Assembly (NCBI GenBank): GCA_947631965.1
Contig: CANRNL010000004.1
Coordinates: forward strand, 1-64,000
Origin: an uncultured Clostridia bacterium
Lineage (GTDB): Bacteria > Bacillota > Clostridia > Monoglobales > Monoglobaceae
Direction: 5' to 3'
Length of the DNA: 64,000 nucleotides
Shown here: positions 9,031-17,451 of the stretch, piece after piece
Layout of the letters: each line of letters starts with the position of its first letter
How positions within the stretch are numbered: the stretch's first letter is position 1
Notes under the pieces: model-generated
Told to the model about the DNA's origin: nothing
What the model saw: only the letters and a program-made list of their open reading frames with translations
Database searches by the model: none
Translations under genes and position numbers: made by a program

Positions 9031-10359
9031 TTGACCGTAAAGCTTCCCGACAATGTCGATATGATTATAAAAGCGCTGCACAGCGCCGGATACGAGGCGT
9101 ATGTTGTGGGCGGCTGCACGCGTGACAGCATTATGGGTCTTAAGCCGGACGACTGGGACATAACCACTTCGGCGCTCCCCCGGCAGGTCAAAGAGGTTTT
9201 CAGCTCATATCACATTATCGAAACCGGAATAAAGCACGGCACCGTGACGGTTATAGCGGACGGTATGCCCGTTGAAATAACCACCTACCGCATAGACGGA
9301 GAGTATACCGACAATCGGCACCCGAACGAAGTGCGGTTTACGCGCACCCTGCGGGAAGATTTATCGCGGCGCGATTTCACAATCAACGCAATCTGCTTCA
9401 GCTCCGAAGAAGGCATTACAGATAAATTCGGAGGAATTTCGGACATACAAAAAAAGTGCGTGCGCTGCATAGGAGAACCGTCCGAGCGCTTTAACGAGGA
9501 CGCTCTGCGTATTTTGCGCGCGCTGCGCTTTGCCTCGGTACTCGAATTTGAAATCGAAGAAAAGACCGCCGAAGCGATACACATACACCGCGCGCTTTTG
9601 AAAAATATTGCCGTCGAGAGAATATCCGCCGAGTTTAACAAGCTGCTCGTCGGAAACGGGGTCGGAGATATTCTCCGCAAATACCGCGACGTTTTCGCGG
9701 TGTTCATACCCGAAATCGAGCCGATGTTCGACTTTGACCAGCGGAACTACCACCACTATCTTGACGTATGGGAGCATACCGTAAAAGTTGTCGAAAATTC
9801 CGACGCAAACAAAAGCTCACGTCTTGCCGCACTGTTCCACGACATAGGAAAGCCTGCTACGTTTGCGCTCGATGAAAACGGAGTAGGACATTTTAAAGGA
9901 CACGCGAAGCAAAGTGAGATTACGGCGAGAAAAATTTTAAACAGGCTGCGCTGTGACGGAGCGACTATTTCCGAGGTTTGTACTCTTGTGCTTCACCACG
10001 ACGACGATATAACGCCACGCCGTCCTCTTTTGAAGCGTTGGCTCGGCAGATACGGAGAGACGGGGCTCAGGCGGCTTATAGATTTGAAGCGCGCCGACAA
10101 TCTCGCGCAGAGCGAGGAATGGCGCGACAGGCTGACAACTCTTGCGGAGTGCGAAAAAATCATTGATGAAATTATTGCCGAAGGAGAGTGCTTTTCTTTG
10201 AAAACGCTCGCGGTAAACGGCAGAGACTTAATGGCGCTCGGTATTCCGTCGGGAGAGCGTATAGGCAAAGTTTTAAACGAGCTTTTAAGCGCGGTGCTGG
10301 ACGGAAAACTGGAAAACGAAAAAGATGCGCTTTTAAAATACGCGGAAAAATTAAAATAA
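9031..10359 (+). CDS. cca: CCA tRNA nucleotidyltransferase with HD domain
   Basis: 442 residues. It adds or repairs the 3' CCA end of tRNAs using CTP and ATP. The nucleotidyltransferase signature GGCTRDSIMG and the metal-binding DDWDIT lie within the first 45 residues. The RNA-binding ERFNEDALRILRALRFA helix region follows, then an HD phosphohydrolase domain (AALFHDIGKP, VLHHDDD) in the second half. I take the TTG at 9031 as the start because GAGGTGACAGG is ideally spaced ahead of it; the upstream GTG at 9022 overlaps that site. All five tRNA genes in this window already encode CCA, so repair is its likely role for these. Confidence 0.92.
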   Translation: MTVKLPDNVDMIIKALHSAGYEAYVVGGCTRDSIMGLKPDDWDITTSALPRQVKEVFSSYHIIETGIKHGTVTVIADGMPVEITTYRIDGEYTDNRHPNEVRFTRTLREDLSRRDFTINAICFSSEEGITDKFGGISDIQKKCVRCIGEPSERFNEDALRILRALRFASVLEFEIEEKTAEAIHIHRALLKNIAVERISAEFNKLLVGNGVGDILRKYRDVFAVFIPEIEPMFDFDQRNYHHYLDVWEHTVKVVENSDANKSSRLAALFHDIGKPATFALDENGVGHFKGHAKQSEITARKILNRLRCDGATISEVCTLVLHHDDDITPRRPLLKRWLGRYGETGLRRLIDLKRADNLAQSEEWRDRLTTLAECEKIIDEIIAEGECFSLKTLAVNGRDLMALGIPSGERIGKVLNELLSAVLDGKLENEKDALLKYAEKLK

Positions 10360-10367
10360 GTTTAAAG

Positions 10368-10396
10368 TTGACAAATTTTTCATTTTCGTTCATACT
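10368..10396 (+). promoter_or_regulatory. promoter of the hybrid histidine kinase
   Basis: TTGACA at 10368-10373, a 17-nt spacer, CATACT at 10391-10396. It starts 9 nt past the cca stop codon, with no terminator between. Confidence 0.75.
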
Positions 10397-10463
10397 TAGT
10401 ATATAAATTAAGGAAATTCGGGATTGATTTTTCAGTAAACCGAATTTTTAAGGGGTGGTCGAT

Positions 10464-12563
10464 ATGGTACGCAGGTTTCTCAGCCTAATACCCGCATTGC
10501 TTATTGTTTTTTCGGCGCTGAGCGGCGTTTTTGGCGCGCGGGTCTGCGCTGCGGACGAGCAGAGCGTATTGCAGCTTACTCCGGAGGAAGAGAACTACAT
10601 AGCGTCGCATAAATCTCTCAGAATAGGCTATGTTCAAGACCGCATACCCGTCTCTTTTTCGGACCGAAACGGAGAGCTTGCGGGAATATCACGCTACATA
10701 TTCGACCGCGTGAGCGATATATGCGGCCTGGAATTTGAGTATGTGCCGCTTCCCGAAGGTGAAATCACATACGATTATCTTTTAAGCAACGGGCTTGACC
10801 TCGTGTCGAGCGTCGAGTACAATGATGAGAACAAAAACGCCCGCGGCATCTTAATCAGTGAGCCGTATCTTTCAAGCCGCAAGGTCGTGGTGGCGCGCAA
10901 GGGTTTTGAGTTTAAAAGCGGCTCAAGATTTTCGGTCGCAATCTCCACGGGTTCGCAGACCGTTAAAAAGGTTCTCGCCAAGTCTTATCCGAACTTTGAC
11001 CCTGTTGACTATCCCTCGGTTTCCGCCTGCTTCGATGCGGTAAATTCGGGGGACGCCGATCTTATGATTCAAAACCAATATGTTGTTGAATACTGGATTT
11101 CCAAACCGATTTACGAAAAGCTCAAGGTCATTCCCGTACCGGGGCTTGACGACAGGCTTTGCTTTTCGGCCGTCGTTGCCTTTGGAGGCGGAGAAGGACC
11201 CGACACCGAGGACGGGCGCATACTTATAGATATTCTCAATAAAACCATAGAGGCTATACCTGAGGACGAAATCGGCAGCTACACAATACAGGCGATTATG
11301 GAAAATCCATACCGCTACACGTTTTCGGACTTCCTCTACCGTTACCGTCACGCCGTAAGAACTATGGTGATTGCCGTTCTTCTCATTGTTCTGCTTACGG
11401 TACTGCTTATCCGTATGCACTTGCGCTTTACCGAAAACAAGGCGAACGACAAAATCAAAAATCAGTTTTTGTCCACTATGAGCCACGAAATACGGACTCC
11501 GCTGAACGGTCTTATAGGTCTTAATCATCTTATGTCGCAAAACTCCGACGACCCCGAAAAGCTGAAAGAATATCTGAGGCAGTCCACACTGACCTCCAAC
11601 TATCTTATGTCGCTCGTTAACGATATGTTTGATATGTCAAGTCTGCAAGCGCAAAACCTTGAGCTGGTGCTGCGCCCCGTAGACCTCAAGCTGGTGCTGA
11701 ACACGGTTGACTCAATCACCGAAAACGCGATGTCCGCCAAAGGAATTGAATACAGCAGCGATTATGACCCGGTGTTCAGATGCGTTCTCGGCGACGAAGT
11801 GCGTATACAGCAGGTTTTGCTGAGCCTTTTGGACAATGCGCGAAAATTTACGCCCAAGGGCGGTAAGGTGACGCTCTCGATAAAGCAGGAACTGCTCGAC
11901 GACGAAACCGTACTCACATCCGCGACTGTAACCGACACGGGCAGCGGTATGAGCGAAAAATTTCAAAAACATATTTTTGACACGTTCGCGCAGGAGCTTG
12001 ACACCGTTTCAAAGGGAAATCAGGGCACGGGGCTGGGTCTGCCGATAAGCCGCCGTCTGGCAATTCTTATGGGCGGCGACCTGACCTTTACAAGCCGAAA
12101 GGGGGAGGGCAGCTCGTTTACGTTTACGTTTGCCGCAAAGCCCGACGTACTGCCCAAAAAAGACGTTTTGGAGCAACCCGACAATGTAAAGCATCCGCGT
12201 ATTCTGGTCGCGGAGGACAACGAACTCAACGGAGAAATAATCCTCAGCTTGCTGGAGGAGTATGGCTTTGAGGCGACGCTCGCGGAAAACGGGAAAAAGG
12301 CGCTTGAGGTCTTTTGCGATTCCGAGCCTCACACATTCGGAGTTATACTTATGGATTTGCTTATGCCCGAAATGGACGGTTTTGAAGCCACCAAAGCCAT
12401 ACGCGAATCGGGCAGACCCGACGCAAAGACCGTACGCATTTTCGCCTGCACCGCAAATTCCCTGCCGGAGGACAGAGAAAAGGCTATGTTAAGCGGAATG
12501 GACGACTTTATCGCAAAGCCTATCGACGTAGGCGCGCTTATAAGAAAGCTATCTACGGAATAA
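10464..12563 (+). CDS. hybrid sensor histidine kinase with periplasmic-binding-type sensor
   Basis: 699 residues from the ATG at 10464; the GTG at 10455 overlaps the ribosome site. A signal peptide is followed by a solute-binding-protein type 3 sensor domain outside the membrane (about residues 35-285), one membrane helix (about 297-317), then HisKA with phospho-acceptor His341 in STMSHEIRTPLNG. The HATPase domain has the boxes DNARKF, DTGSGM and GTGLGLP. A C-terminal receiver carries Asp631 in ILMDLLMPEMDG. The sensor type suggests it senses an amino acid or similar small molecule. No separate response regulator is adjacent, so the output partner is elsewhere. Confidence 0.9.
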   Translation: MVRRFLSLIPALLIVFSALSGVFGARVCAADEQSVLQLTPEEENYIASHKSLRIGYVQDRIPVSFSDRNGELAGISRYIFDRVSDICGLEFEYVPLPEGEITYDYLLSNGLDLVSSVEYNDENKNARGILISEPYLSSRKVVVARKGFEFKSGSRFSVAISTGSQTVKKVLAKSYPNFDPVDYPSVSACFDAVNSGDADLMIQNQYVVEYWISKPIYEKLKVIPVPGLDDRLCFSAVVAFGGGEGPDTEDGRILIDILNKTIEAIPEDEIGSYTIQAIMENPYRYTFSDFLYRYRHAVRTMVIAVLLIVLLTVLLIRMHLRFTENKANDKIKNQFLSTMSHEIRTPLNGLIGLNHLMSQNSDDPEKLKEYLRQSTLTSNYLMSLVNDMFDMSSLQAQNLELVLRPVDLKLVLNTVDSITENAMSAKGIEYSSDYDPVFRCVLGDEVRIQQVLLSLLDNARKFTPKGGKVTLSIKQELLDDETVLTSATVTDTGSGMSEKFQKHIFDTFAQELDTVSKGNQGTGLGLPISRRLAILMGGDLTFTSRKGEGSSFTFTFAAKPDVLPKKDVLEQPDNVKHPRILVAEDNELNGEIILSLLEEYGFEATLAENGKKALEVFCDSEPHTFGVILMDLLMPEMDGFEATKAIRESGRPDAKTVRIFACTANSLPEDREKAMLSGMDDFIAKPIDVGALIRKLSTE

Positions 12564-12584
12564 ACTTGATTAAAATATAAAAAC

Positions 12585-12613
12585 GCTTGCCGTTTAAAAC
12601 GGCAAGCTGTTTT
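12585..12613. terminator. bidirectional terminator
   Basis: GCTTGCCG with CGGCAAGC around a TTTAAAA-type loop, with T-runs on both sides. It separates the kinase from the convergent gatD. Confidence 0.85.
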
Positions 12614-12615
12614 TG

Positions 12616-13338
12616 TTACTTACAAAATCTGTTTACTATATACTCGTTACCGCGGTTTTCAAGCGAGTCATCAAGCGGCGCAAGCTCTTTGAAGTCCGGA
12701 TAGCGGCGTTTTAAAGCCTGAGTTAAAATTCTGTCGCAAAGCTGCGGATTTTTCGGAAGAAGCGGTCCGTGCAGATAAGTTGCGGTGACGTTTTTATAAA
12801 CCACCCCTTCGGCTCCGCTCACGCCGTCGTTTCCGTGACCGACTACCACCTTGCCGAGCGGGGTATGGTTTCCTATAAACGTTCTGCCGCCGTGATTTTC
12901 AAACCCCACTATTTTACGCTCCGCAAAATCCGAACTCAAAACCACGTTTCCTATGAGGCGAGGCGAGCCTTGCTCAGTATATATGTCCAGAATTTCAAGA
13001 CCCTTTACCGTCTCATCTTCAAGCTTATAATATTTTCCAAGCAGCTGATAGCCGCCGCAGACCGCAACAAGCACACCGTCGTTTTCTACATACTCAGACA
13101 GCATATCCTTTTTTTCGAGAAGTCTGCCGCACACTATTTTCTGCTCGCGGTCAGACCCGCCGCCGATAAATATTATATCGGTGTTTTCAATATCGATATT
13201 ATCCTCCCGACAGGTACAGCAATGCGTTTCGACGTCAATTCCGCGCCATCTGAGCCGTTGCTCCATACACGCTATATTTCCCCTGTCGCCGTAAAGGTTA
13301 AGCAGGTCGGGATACATATGCAAAATATTTATCTTCAT
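12616..13338 (-). CDS. gatD: lipid II isoglutaminyl synthase, glutaminase subunit
   Basis: 240 residues from the ATG at 13338, which has GAGGA upstream. GatD releases ammonia from glutamine for MurT, which amidates the D-glutamate of lipid II to D-isoglutamine. The class I amidotransferase nucleophile is Cys94 in VAVCGGYQLLG and the catalytic His is His190 in TYLHGPLLPKNP. Both positions and the length match the staphylococcal enzyme. The start codon lies 11 nt past the murT stop, so the subunits are translated in tandem. Confidence 0.93.
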   Translation of the reverse strand: MKINILHMYPDLLNLYGDRGNIACMEQRLRWRGIDVETHCCTCREDNIDIENTDIIFIGGGSDREQKIVCGRLLEKKDMLSEYVENDGVLVAVCGGYQLLGKYYKLEDETVKGLEILDIYTEQGSPRLIGNVVLSSDFAERKIVGFENHGGRTFIGNHTPLGKVVVGHGNDGVSGAEGVVYKNVTATYLHGPLLPKNPQLCDRILTQALKRRYPDFKELAPLDDSLENRGNEYIVNRFCK

Positions 13339-13349
13339 AGCTAAATTCC

Positions 13350-14675
13350 TCACTTGCCGAGTGATTTTTTTATTCCGAGCATAACAGTTTCGGTCGAATA
13401 AAGCGCAGTGTAGTTCACGAGGACATACACCACCTCGGAATCCGTGGAAAGCGCGCGCTCTATCGCCGCTTTCATATCGGTTGTTTCAAAATCGACCTTA
13501 ACTCCCGCATATTTAAAGCGCAGGCTTATATCGTAGACCCGTATTCCGGTCACCGTGAGCGTGTTCAGATTTTCATCGCTGACCTTGTCAAAATCCACGT
13601 CCCAAAGCCACGAAACATCGCGTCCGTCGTTCGCGTTATCGTTTATCGCTATTATAACGTCCTTGCGGCGCTTGTCCGCCGTGACCGTCGCAATTGCCTG
13701 ATTAAATCCGGCAGGATTTTTCGCCAGATTGAGTATTACGGGCTTGCCGAGGTCAAGCTCCTCCATTCTGCCTATCTGCGGTCTATAGCTTTCGAGCAGA
13801 CTTCCGAAGTTGTCCGCCTTTTCGCCGAGCGCACATATTCCCGCATAAACCGCCGCCATATTGTAAATATTGTAAAAGCCCTTATAGTTAAGCTCCATAG
13901 GCTCGCCGTTTATGGTAAATCGCATCGGGCTTCCCAGGCTGACGTTTTTAACTTCAAAGTCGATTTTAGGTCGCCTGAACGAGCAGGACGGGCAATAATA
14001 GTCTCCGAGCTGACTGTAATGATAGTAGTTGAATTTCTGCTCCGCGCCGCAAACCGGACAAAACCTGCCCTCTTTCGCATCGTCGGTCTGCGGTAAAATA
14101 GGCTCGGATATTCCGTAGTACACCGCATCCGCGCCTATTCCGAAGCGGGCGCACAGCGGGTCGTCGCCGTTTAAAACCAGCTTTAGATTCGGCGCTTTTT
14201 TGATTGCGCGGTTCAAAATGTCGGTAGTTATGTCAATCTCTCCGTAACGGTCAAGCTGGTCGCGGAACAGATTGGTTATTATCATCACGTCGGGCCTGAT
14301 TTGGTCAAAGACCTTTAAAGTGGAAGCCTCGTCCACTTCAAGACACGCATAATCCGCCTCAAAGCCGCCGAATATTCCGCACGCCTGCGCGAACGCAGTC
14401 GCAATACCGCCGAGCATATTAGCTCCCAGCCTGTTGCAAAGCACGCGGTAGCCCTTTGACTCAAGAGCCGCGCACAGCAGATTGTTCGTCGTGGTTTTTC
14501 CGTTCGTTCCGCAGGTGACGATAACGCCCTTTGAGATATTTTTCGAGAGTATTTTTATAAGATTCGGACATATTTTAAGCGCGATAACTCCAGGAGAGGA
14601 CGACGACTTTTTACCCATCAGCCGCCCTACCACGGAGGACGCCTTTGCCGCCCATACAGCAAGCAATTTCCGCAT
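13350..14675 (-). CDS. murT: lipid II isoglutaminyl synthase, Mur ligase-like subunit
   Basis: 441 residues from the ATG at 14675 (GGTGGA upstream). It is the ATP-dependent partner of GatD acting on lipid II at the inner face of the membrane. The Mur ligase P-loop is VTCGTNGKTTTNN. The inserted four-cysteine zinc ribbon typical of MurT is present (FCPVCG and YYCPSC, about residues 205-230). The C-terminal DUF1727-type region is intact. First in the murT-gatD operon. Confidence 0.93.
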   Translation of the reverse strand: MRKLLAVWAAKASSVVGRLMGKKSSSSPGVIALKICPNLIKILSKNISKGVIVTCGTNGKTTTNNLLCAALESKGYRVLCNRLGANMLGGIATAFAQACGIFGGFEADYACLEVDEASTLKVFDQIRPDVMIITNLFRDQLDRYGEIDITTDILNRAIKKAPNLKLVLNGDDPLCARFGIGADAVYYGISEPILPQTDDAKEGRFCPVCGAEQKFNYYHYSQLGDYYCPSCSFRRPKIDFEVKNVSLGSPMRFTINGEPMELNYKGFYNIYNMAAVYAGICALGEKADNFGSLLESYRPQIGRMEELDLGKPVILNLAKNPAGFNQAIATVTADKRRKDVIIAINDNANDGRDVSWLWDVDFDKVSDENLNTLTVTGIRVYDISLRFKYAGVKVDFETTDMKAAIERALSTDSEVVYVLVNYTALYSTETVMLGIKKSLGK

Positions 14676-14716
14676 ATTTCCACCATCCAATCTTTACTTT
14701 GCCTTACTCAGCGTTT

Positions 14717-14745
14717 ATTCTACCATATACCGCGCAAAAATTCAA
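14717..14745 (-). promoter_or_regulatory. promoter of murT-gatD
   Basis: Minus-strand TTGAAT (14745-14740), a 17-nt spacer, TAGAAT (14722-14717). The leader is about 35 nt. Confidence 0.7.
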
Positions 14746-14822
14746 TAAAAAATTCCAAGACCGCATACATAATTTTCCGCATAACACAAATAATAGCATT
14801 GGTATTAAGGGAGGTGATTTTA

Positions 14823-14996
14823 TTGAGTCCGAAAGAACTGCTCTATATTGAGGACGCGCTCGGTCACGCGCAGTTTCTCACCACGCAATGCCAGGAGGCG
14901 ATACAAAACCTGCAGGACAGCGACCTCAAAAACTACGCTCAGCAGATGGTAGACAAGCACAAGCAGATTTTCAACAGATTTTACCAGTTGGTGTAA
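14823..14996 (+). CDS. short CotF-like spore coat protein
   Basis: 57 residues, mostly helical, beginning with a TTG at 14823 that is preceded by GGGAGGTGA. Sequence character (YIEDALGHAQFLTTQCQEAI) resembles the small coat F-type proteins found in pairs in Clostridia. A second, longer coat protein follows 38 nt later on the same strand. Expected site of action is the spore coat. The assignment rests on family resemblance and the pairing; no sporulation promoter could be read with confidence upstream. Confidence 0.72.
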   Translation: MSPKELLYIEDALGHAQFLTTQCQEAIQNLQDSDLKNYAQQMVDKHKQIFNRFYQLV

Positions 14997-15034
14997 AAAA
15001 TCAAAAAGGAAACAGTCAAAGGAGGAAACATAAT

Positions 15035-15286
15035 ATGGATGACAAATGTATAATGGAGAACATTCTTCTGACAACCAAGGGCGTGTGCGACCTGTATATG
15101 CACGGCACAATAGAATCGAACACCTCAAACGTGCAGCAGACGTTTAATCAGGCTCTTAACGACAGCCTCACGATACAGGACGACATTTATAAAAAAATGG
15201 CGGCAAAGGGTTGGTACCCCACAACCACCGCCGACCAGCAGCAAATAAACCAGGTAAAGCAGAAATTCGCAAATTCAAACGGATAA
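15035..15286 (+). CDS. CotF-like spore coat protein
   Basis: 83 residues. The sequence contains the coat F-type features: an N-terminal DDKCIMENILLTTKGVCDLYMHG stretch (residues 2-24), a helical middle, and the C-terminal KGWYPTTTADQQQINQVKQKF typical of Clostridial CotF proteins. The ATG follows AAAGGAGGAA at ideal spacing; an earlier in-frame start at 14888 lies inside the previous gene and is not used. Probably a two-gene coat operon ending at the terminator at 15333. Confidence 0.82.
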   Translation: MDDKCIMENILLTTKGVCDLYMHGTIESNTSNVQQTFNQALNDSLTIQDDIYKKMAAKGWYPTTTADQQQINQVKQKFANSNG

Positions 15287-15332
15287 TACACGGTAAATAA
15301 CGGATGTTTCACCCAAAATAAAATTTCGGAAA

Positions 15333-15366
15333 TATGCCCGACGGCTTTTCGTCGGGCATATTTTCG
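15333..15366 (+). terminator. terminator of the coat protein operon
   Basis: A 10-bp stem TATGCCCGAC with GTCGGGCATA around GGCTTTTC, followed by TTTTCGC. Confidence 0.85.
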
Positions 15367-15392
15367 CGCTTTGAAAAATTTAAAATTTATTA

Positions 15393-15422
15393 TTGACAAA
15401 TTTTAAATAATTGTGATACAAT
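15393..15422 (+). promoter_or_regulatory. promoter of the DUF2798-type gene
   Basis: TTGACA at 15393-15398 and TACAAT at 15417-15422 with an 18-nt spacer. GATACA at 15415 would give 16 nt. It lies about 147 nt upstream of the start codon. Confidence 0.72.
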
Positions 15423-15441
15423 TCGACCTGCAAAAACGACG

Positions 15442-15517
15442 ACACATGTATTACCCCGAAAAGGTATGTAAATCTGATTACAGAACGTATGCCACGGAGT
15501 AATATGTGTATTTTTTT
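15442..15517 (+). promoter_or_regulatory. structured leader with terminator-like end
   Basis: The leader folds as one long hairpin. Bases 15442-15447 pair with 15504-15509, 15450-15454 with 15499-15503, and 15456-15458 with 15495-15497. The interior holds further pairings (GGTA 15463-15466 with TGCC 15490-15493; TGTAA with TTACA at 15467-15471/15478-15482). Seven T residues follow at 15511-15517. This is the form of a transcription attenuator or small riboswitch. I could not match it to a known class. Confidence 0.55.
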
Positions 15518-15568
15518 GCGCAAATTCGGAATTTATTTTTAAAAAATATTTTAAGGAGGATTTATTTT

Positions 15569-16132
15569 ATGCCGAGAAATCAATTTCAAAGGATGGTGTT
15601 CGCGTTTTTAACGGTGCTTATCACGGTACACGCGTATGTGTTTTACAGCCTTTTTGTTATAAACGGAGGCGCGTTTATGCGCGTCACGGGAGAGGGGAGC
15701 GTTTTAAGTGCGGTGCGCGCCATGGGCGGCGTGAGCGTTTTCGGAAGCCCCGTTCCGATATGGGCGGTCGTGCTTATCGAATTTGCGTTTGCGTATTCGC
15801 TCGAAGTTTTGATGGGAAGCCCCTGCTCTTTTAGGCTGGCGTTAAAGGTATTTGACCCCGCAAAAACGCATCCCGTTCTATTTGAGTCCGCGATAATCTG
15901 CGCGACGGTGGGTCTTATGTGTCCGGCTATGAGCTTTATTGCCGCGTGGCTCTATTATCCCTATCACAGCGGTTTTAATATTTTCACTCTGCTTGCAAAC
16001 TGGCTGAAGCTCGTGTGCTTCAACTTCCCGTTTGCCTTCTTTACGCAGATGTTTTTTATTCAGCCTCTAATACGGACCATATTCAAATTTTTGTTCCGCA
16101 AGGATATTGCCGCCCGTGCCGACAACGCTTAG
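15569..16132 (+). CDS. DUF2798-type membrane protein
   Basis: 187 residues, four hydrophobic segments, no known reaction. The N-terminus MPRNQFQRMVFAFLTVLITVHAYVF and a later similar segment resemble the tandem DUF2798 layout seen in Firmicutes. The ATG at 15569 has AAGGAGGA at ideal distance; a further 21 codons upstream are open but lie inside the leader. It is a single gene with its own promoter and a long structured leader, so expression is likely regulated by transcript folding. Confidence 0.62.
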   Translation: MPRNQFQRMVFAFLTVLITVHAYVFYSLFVINGGAFMRVTGEGSVLSAVRAMGGVSVFGSPVPIWAVVLIEFAFAYSLEVLMGSPCSFRLALKVFDPAKTHPVLFESAIICATVGLMCPAMSFIAAWLYYPYHSGFNIFTLLANWLKLVCFNFPFAFFTQMFFIQPLIRTIFKFLFRKDIAARADNA

Positions 16133-16158
16133 CGAAAGGAAATACGCCAAATATACAT

Positions 16159-16183
16159 ACTCCCGCTCACTCGGAGCGGGAGT
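16159..16183. terminator. hairpin between convergent genes
   Basis: A 10-bp stem ACTCCCGCTC with GAGCGGGAGT, loop ACTCG. The T-run is weak on both sides, so termination may be partial. Confidence 0.55.
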
Positions 16184-16203
16184 TATACATATATTCCGTG
16201 TTA

Positions 16204-16860
16204 TCAAAGCATACGCAAATCTTCTTCGCAAAGGTCGTAAATGTTGACAAACTTAACGGAATACAAGTCGCATACGATAAGGCGGTTGGAGCCGACCTCG
16301 CGTATTACGAGAAAGTTTGTGCCGATTTCGTTCAAAATGCCGTCGCGCTGTGCGTTTTGCTGAGTGCCGACAACAAAATAAATTTGAACGTACTTGCCCA
16401 AATGCTGCTGTAAATATCCCTGTAAGTACGCCGTGTCGGTCGCCCTCGGCGAAGTGCTGATGTTCAGGGTCTGCGACGGAACAGCGCTCATCGCCGAAGC
16501 GGCGGGCATATTGCTCATCGTATTATTTGCCATATTTCTCCGCGCGACCGACGCCGCCGCTCTGGGCGGTACGGTACGCGAGGTTCCGTCCGCGCAGGCC
16601 GCGCTTCTCATACTTCCGCCTTCGTTTTGCGGCATTTCAATATCGCTTATCCTCTGCGGCTGTATCGACGGCGGCGTGTTGGGCGGAAGCACCACGACCG
16701 GCTCCGCTTCCCACATAGCGCCGTTGTCAACGCCCTGCTCGTTTATTTCCATATTGTCCATCCTTGCCGCCTTGGCAGAGTCGTTCATATTGTCCATATT
16801 ACTCATATTATTCATATTGCTCATATTATCACCTGTATTGTTCATCATACAATGCTTCAT
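16204..16860 (-). CDS. GerQ-like spore coat protein
   Basis: 218 residues from the ATG at 16860. The last 75 residues match the GerQ domain: YLQGYLQQHLGKYVQIYF followed by GILNEIGTNFLVIREVG and a tyrosine-rich end. In Bacillus GerQ is cross-linked into the coat and keeps CwlJ there. Here the N-terminal 140 residues are unusual, starting with an Asn/Met-rich run of NM-x repeats and then a Pro/Ala/Ser-rich linker. The start is uncertain: an ATG 36 nt inside (16824) has a better AGGTGAT site. It lies 25 nt downstream of cwlJ. Confidence 0.75.
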   Translation of the reverse strand: MKHCMMNNTGDNMSNMNNMSNMDNMNDSAKAARMDNMEINEQGVDNGAMWEAEPVVVLPPNTPPSIQPQRISDIEMPQNEGGSMRSAACADGTSRTVPPRAAASVARRNMANNTMSNMPAASAMSAVPSQTLNISTSPRATDTAYLQGYLQQHLGKYVQIYFVVGTQQNAQRDGILNEIGTNFLVIREVGSNRLIVCDLYSVKFVNIYDLCEEDLRML

Positions 16861-16885
16861 TTAATTTAAATTCCCCTTTCAAAAT

Positions 16886-17326
16886 TTATGTGTCATAATA
16901 AAATACGGTCGGCTCATAAAAGCAGTGTTCGTTTATTCTGTTTTGAATAACTCCGCTTCTGTTGTACGGAAAATAGTCGGGGCAGGTATCGCTGTAAGGG
17001 TTCATAAACCAAAGCGTCTGTTCCGAAAGCCCGGGATGCGTTCCGCCGTTTATCGCCCAATCCGCGATTTCATAGTGTATGTCCTCCGGCGTCTGCGTCC
17101 ACACATTCTGAACATTCTGAACACCTCCGACTACCGATTTATGGCAGGTAAACTGACATTCCTGTTCGATGACCCGCCGCAAATCCCCTTGATTTACGCG
17201 GGCGTATTCGCCATATGTAACCTTCGCTCTGTTTACAACGGTCGTCGCAACCGCCGCCATTCCGCTCAAACCTTCGCCGCCCGCCTCACATTTGATAAGC
17301 CTGGCTAAAAGCTCTCGCGTATCCAT
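16886..17326 (-). CDS. cwlJ: spore cell wall hydrolase CwlJ
   Basis: 146 residues of the SleB/Hydrolase_2 family. It degrades the spore cortex at muramic-delta-lactam sites during germination. The catalytic glutamate is Glu14 in IKCEAGGEG, followed by the conserved AAVATTVVNR helix and the LWFMNP segment. There is no signal peptide or peptidoglycan-binding domain, as in CwlJ and unlike SleB. The ATG has AGGAGGAGG upstream. Its placement directly ahead of gerQ repeats the functional pair in which GerQ is needed for CwlJ to stay in the coat. Confidence 0.9.
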   Translation of the reverse strand: MDTRELLARLIKCEAGGEGLSGMAAVATTVVNRAKVTYGEYARVNQGDLRRVIEQECQFTCHKSVVGGVQNVQNVWTQTPEDIHYEIADWAINGGTHPGLSEQTLWFMNPYSDTCPDYFPYNRSGVIQNRINEHCFYEPTVFYYDT

Positions 17327-17419
17327 ATAACCTCCTCCTATCAATTACATAATATGTTCATACCGAATTTTTGTGTTGCATCAAAATAAATTTAACTCCC
17401 GCTCCGCCGCAGCAAAAAA

Positions 17420-17443
17420 CGCTCCGCGATACTTCGCGAAGCG
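17420..17443. terminator. terminator of birA
   Basis: A 10-bp stem CGCTCCGCGA/TCGCGAAGCG with one C-A mismatch, with A-run and T-run on both sides. On the minus strand it ends birA. Confidence 0.78.
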
Positions 17444-17451
17444 TTTTTGTG

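Noticed and set aside
15442-15517. Purine, preQ1 or fluoride riboswitch
   Set aside because: The conserved cores of those classes, as I remember them, are not present; only the terminator-like form is supported.
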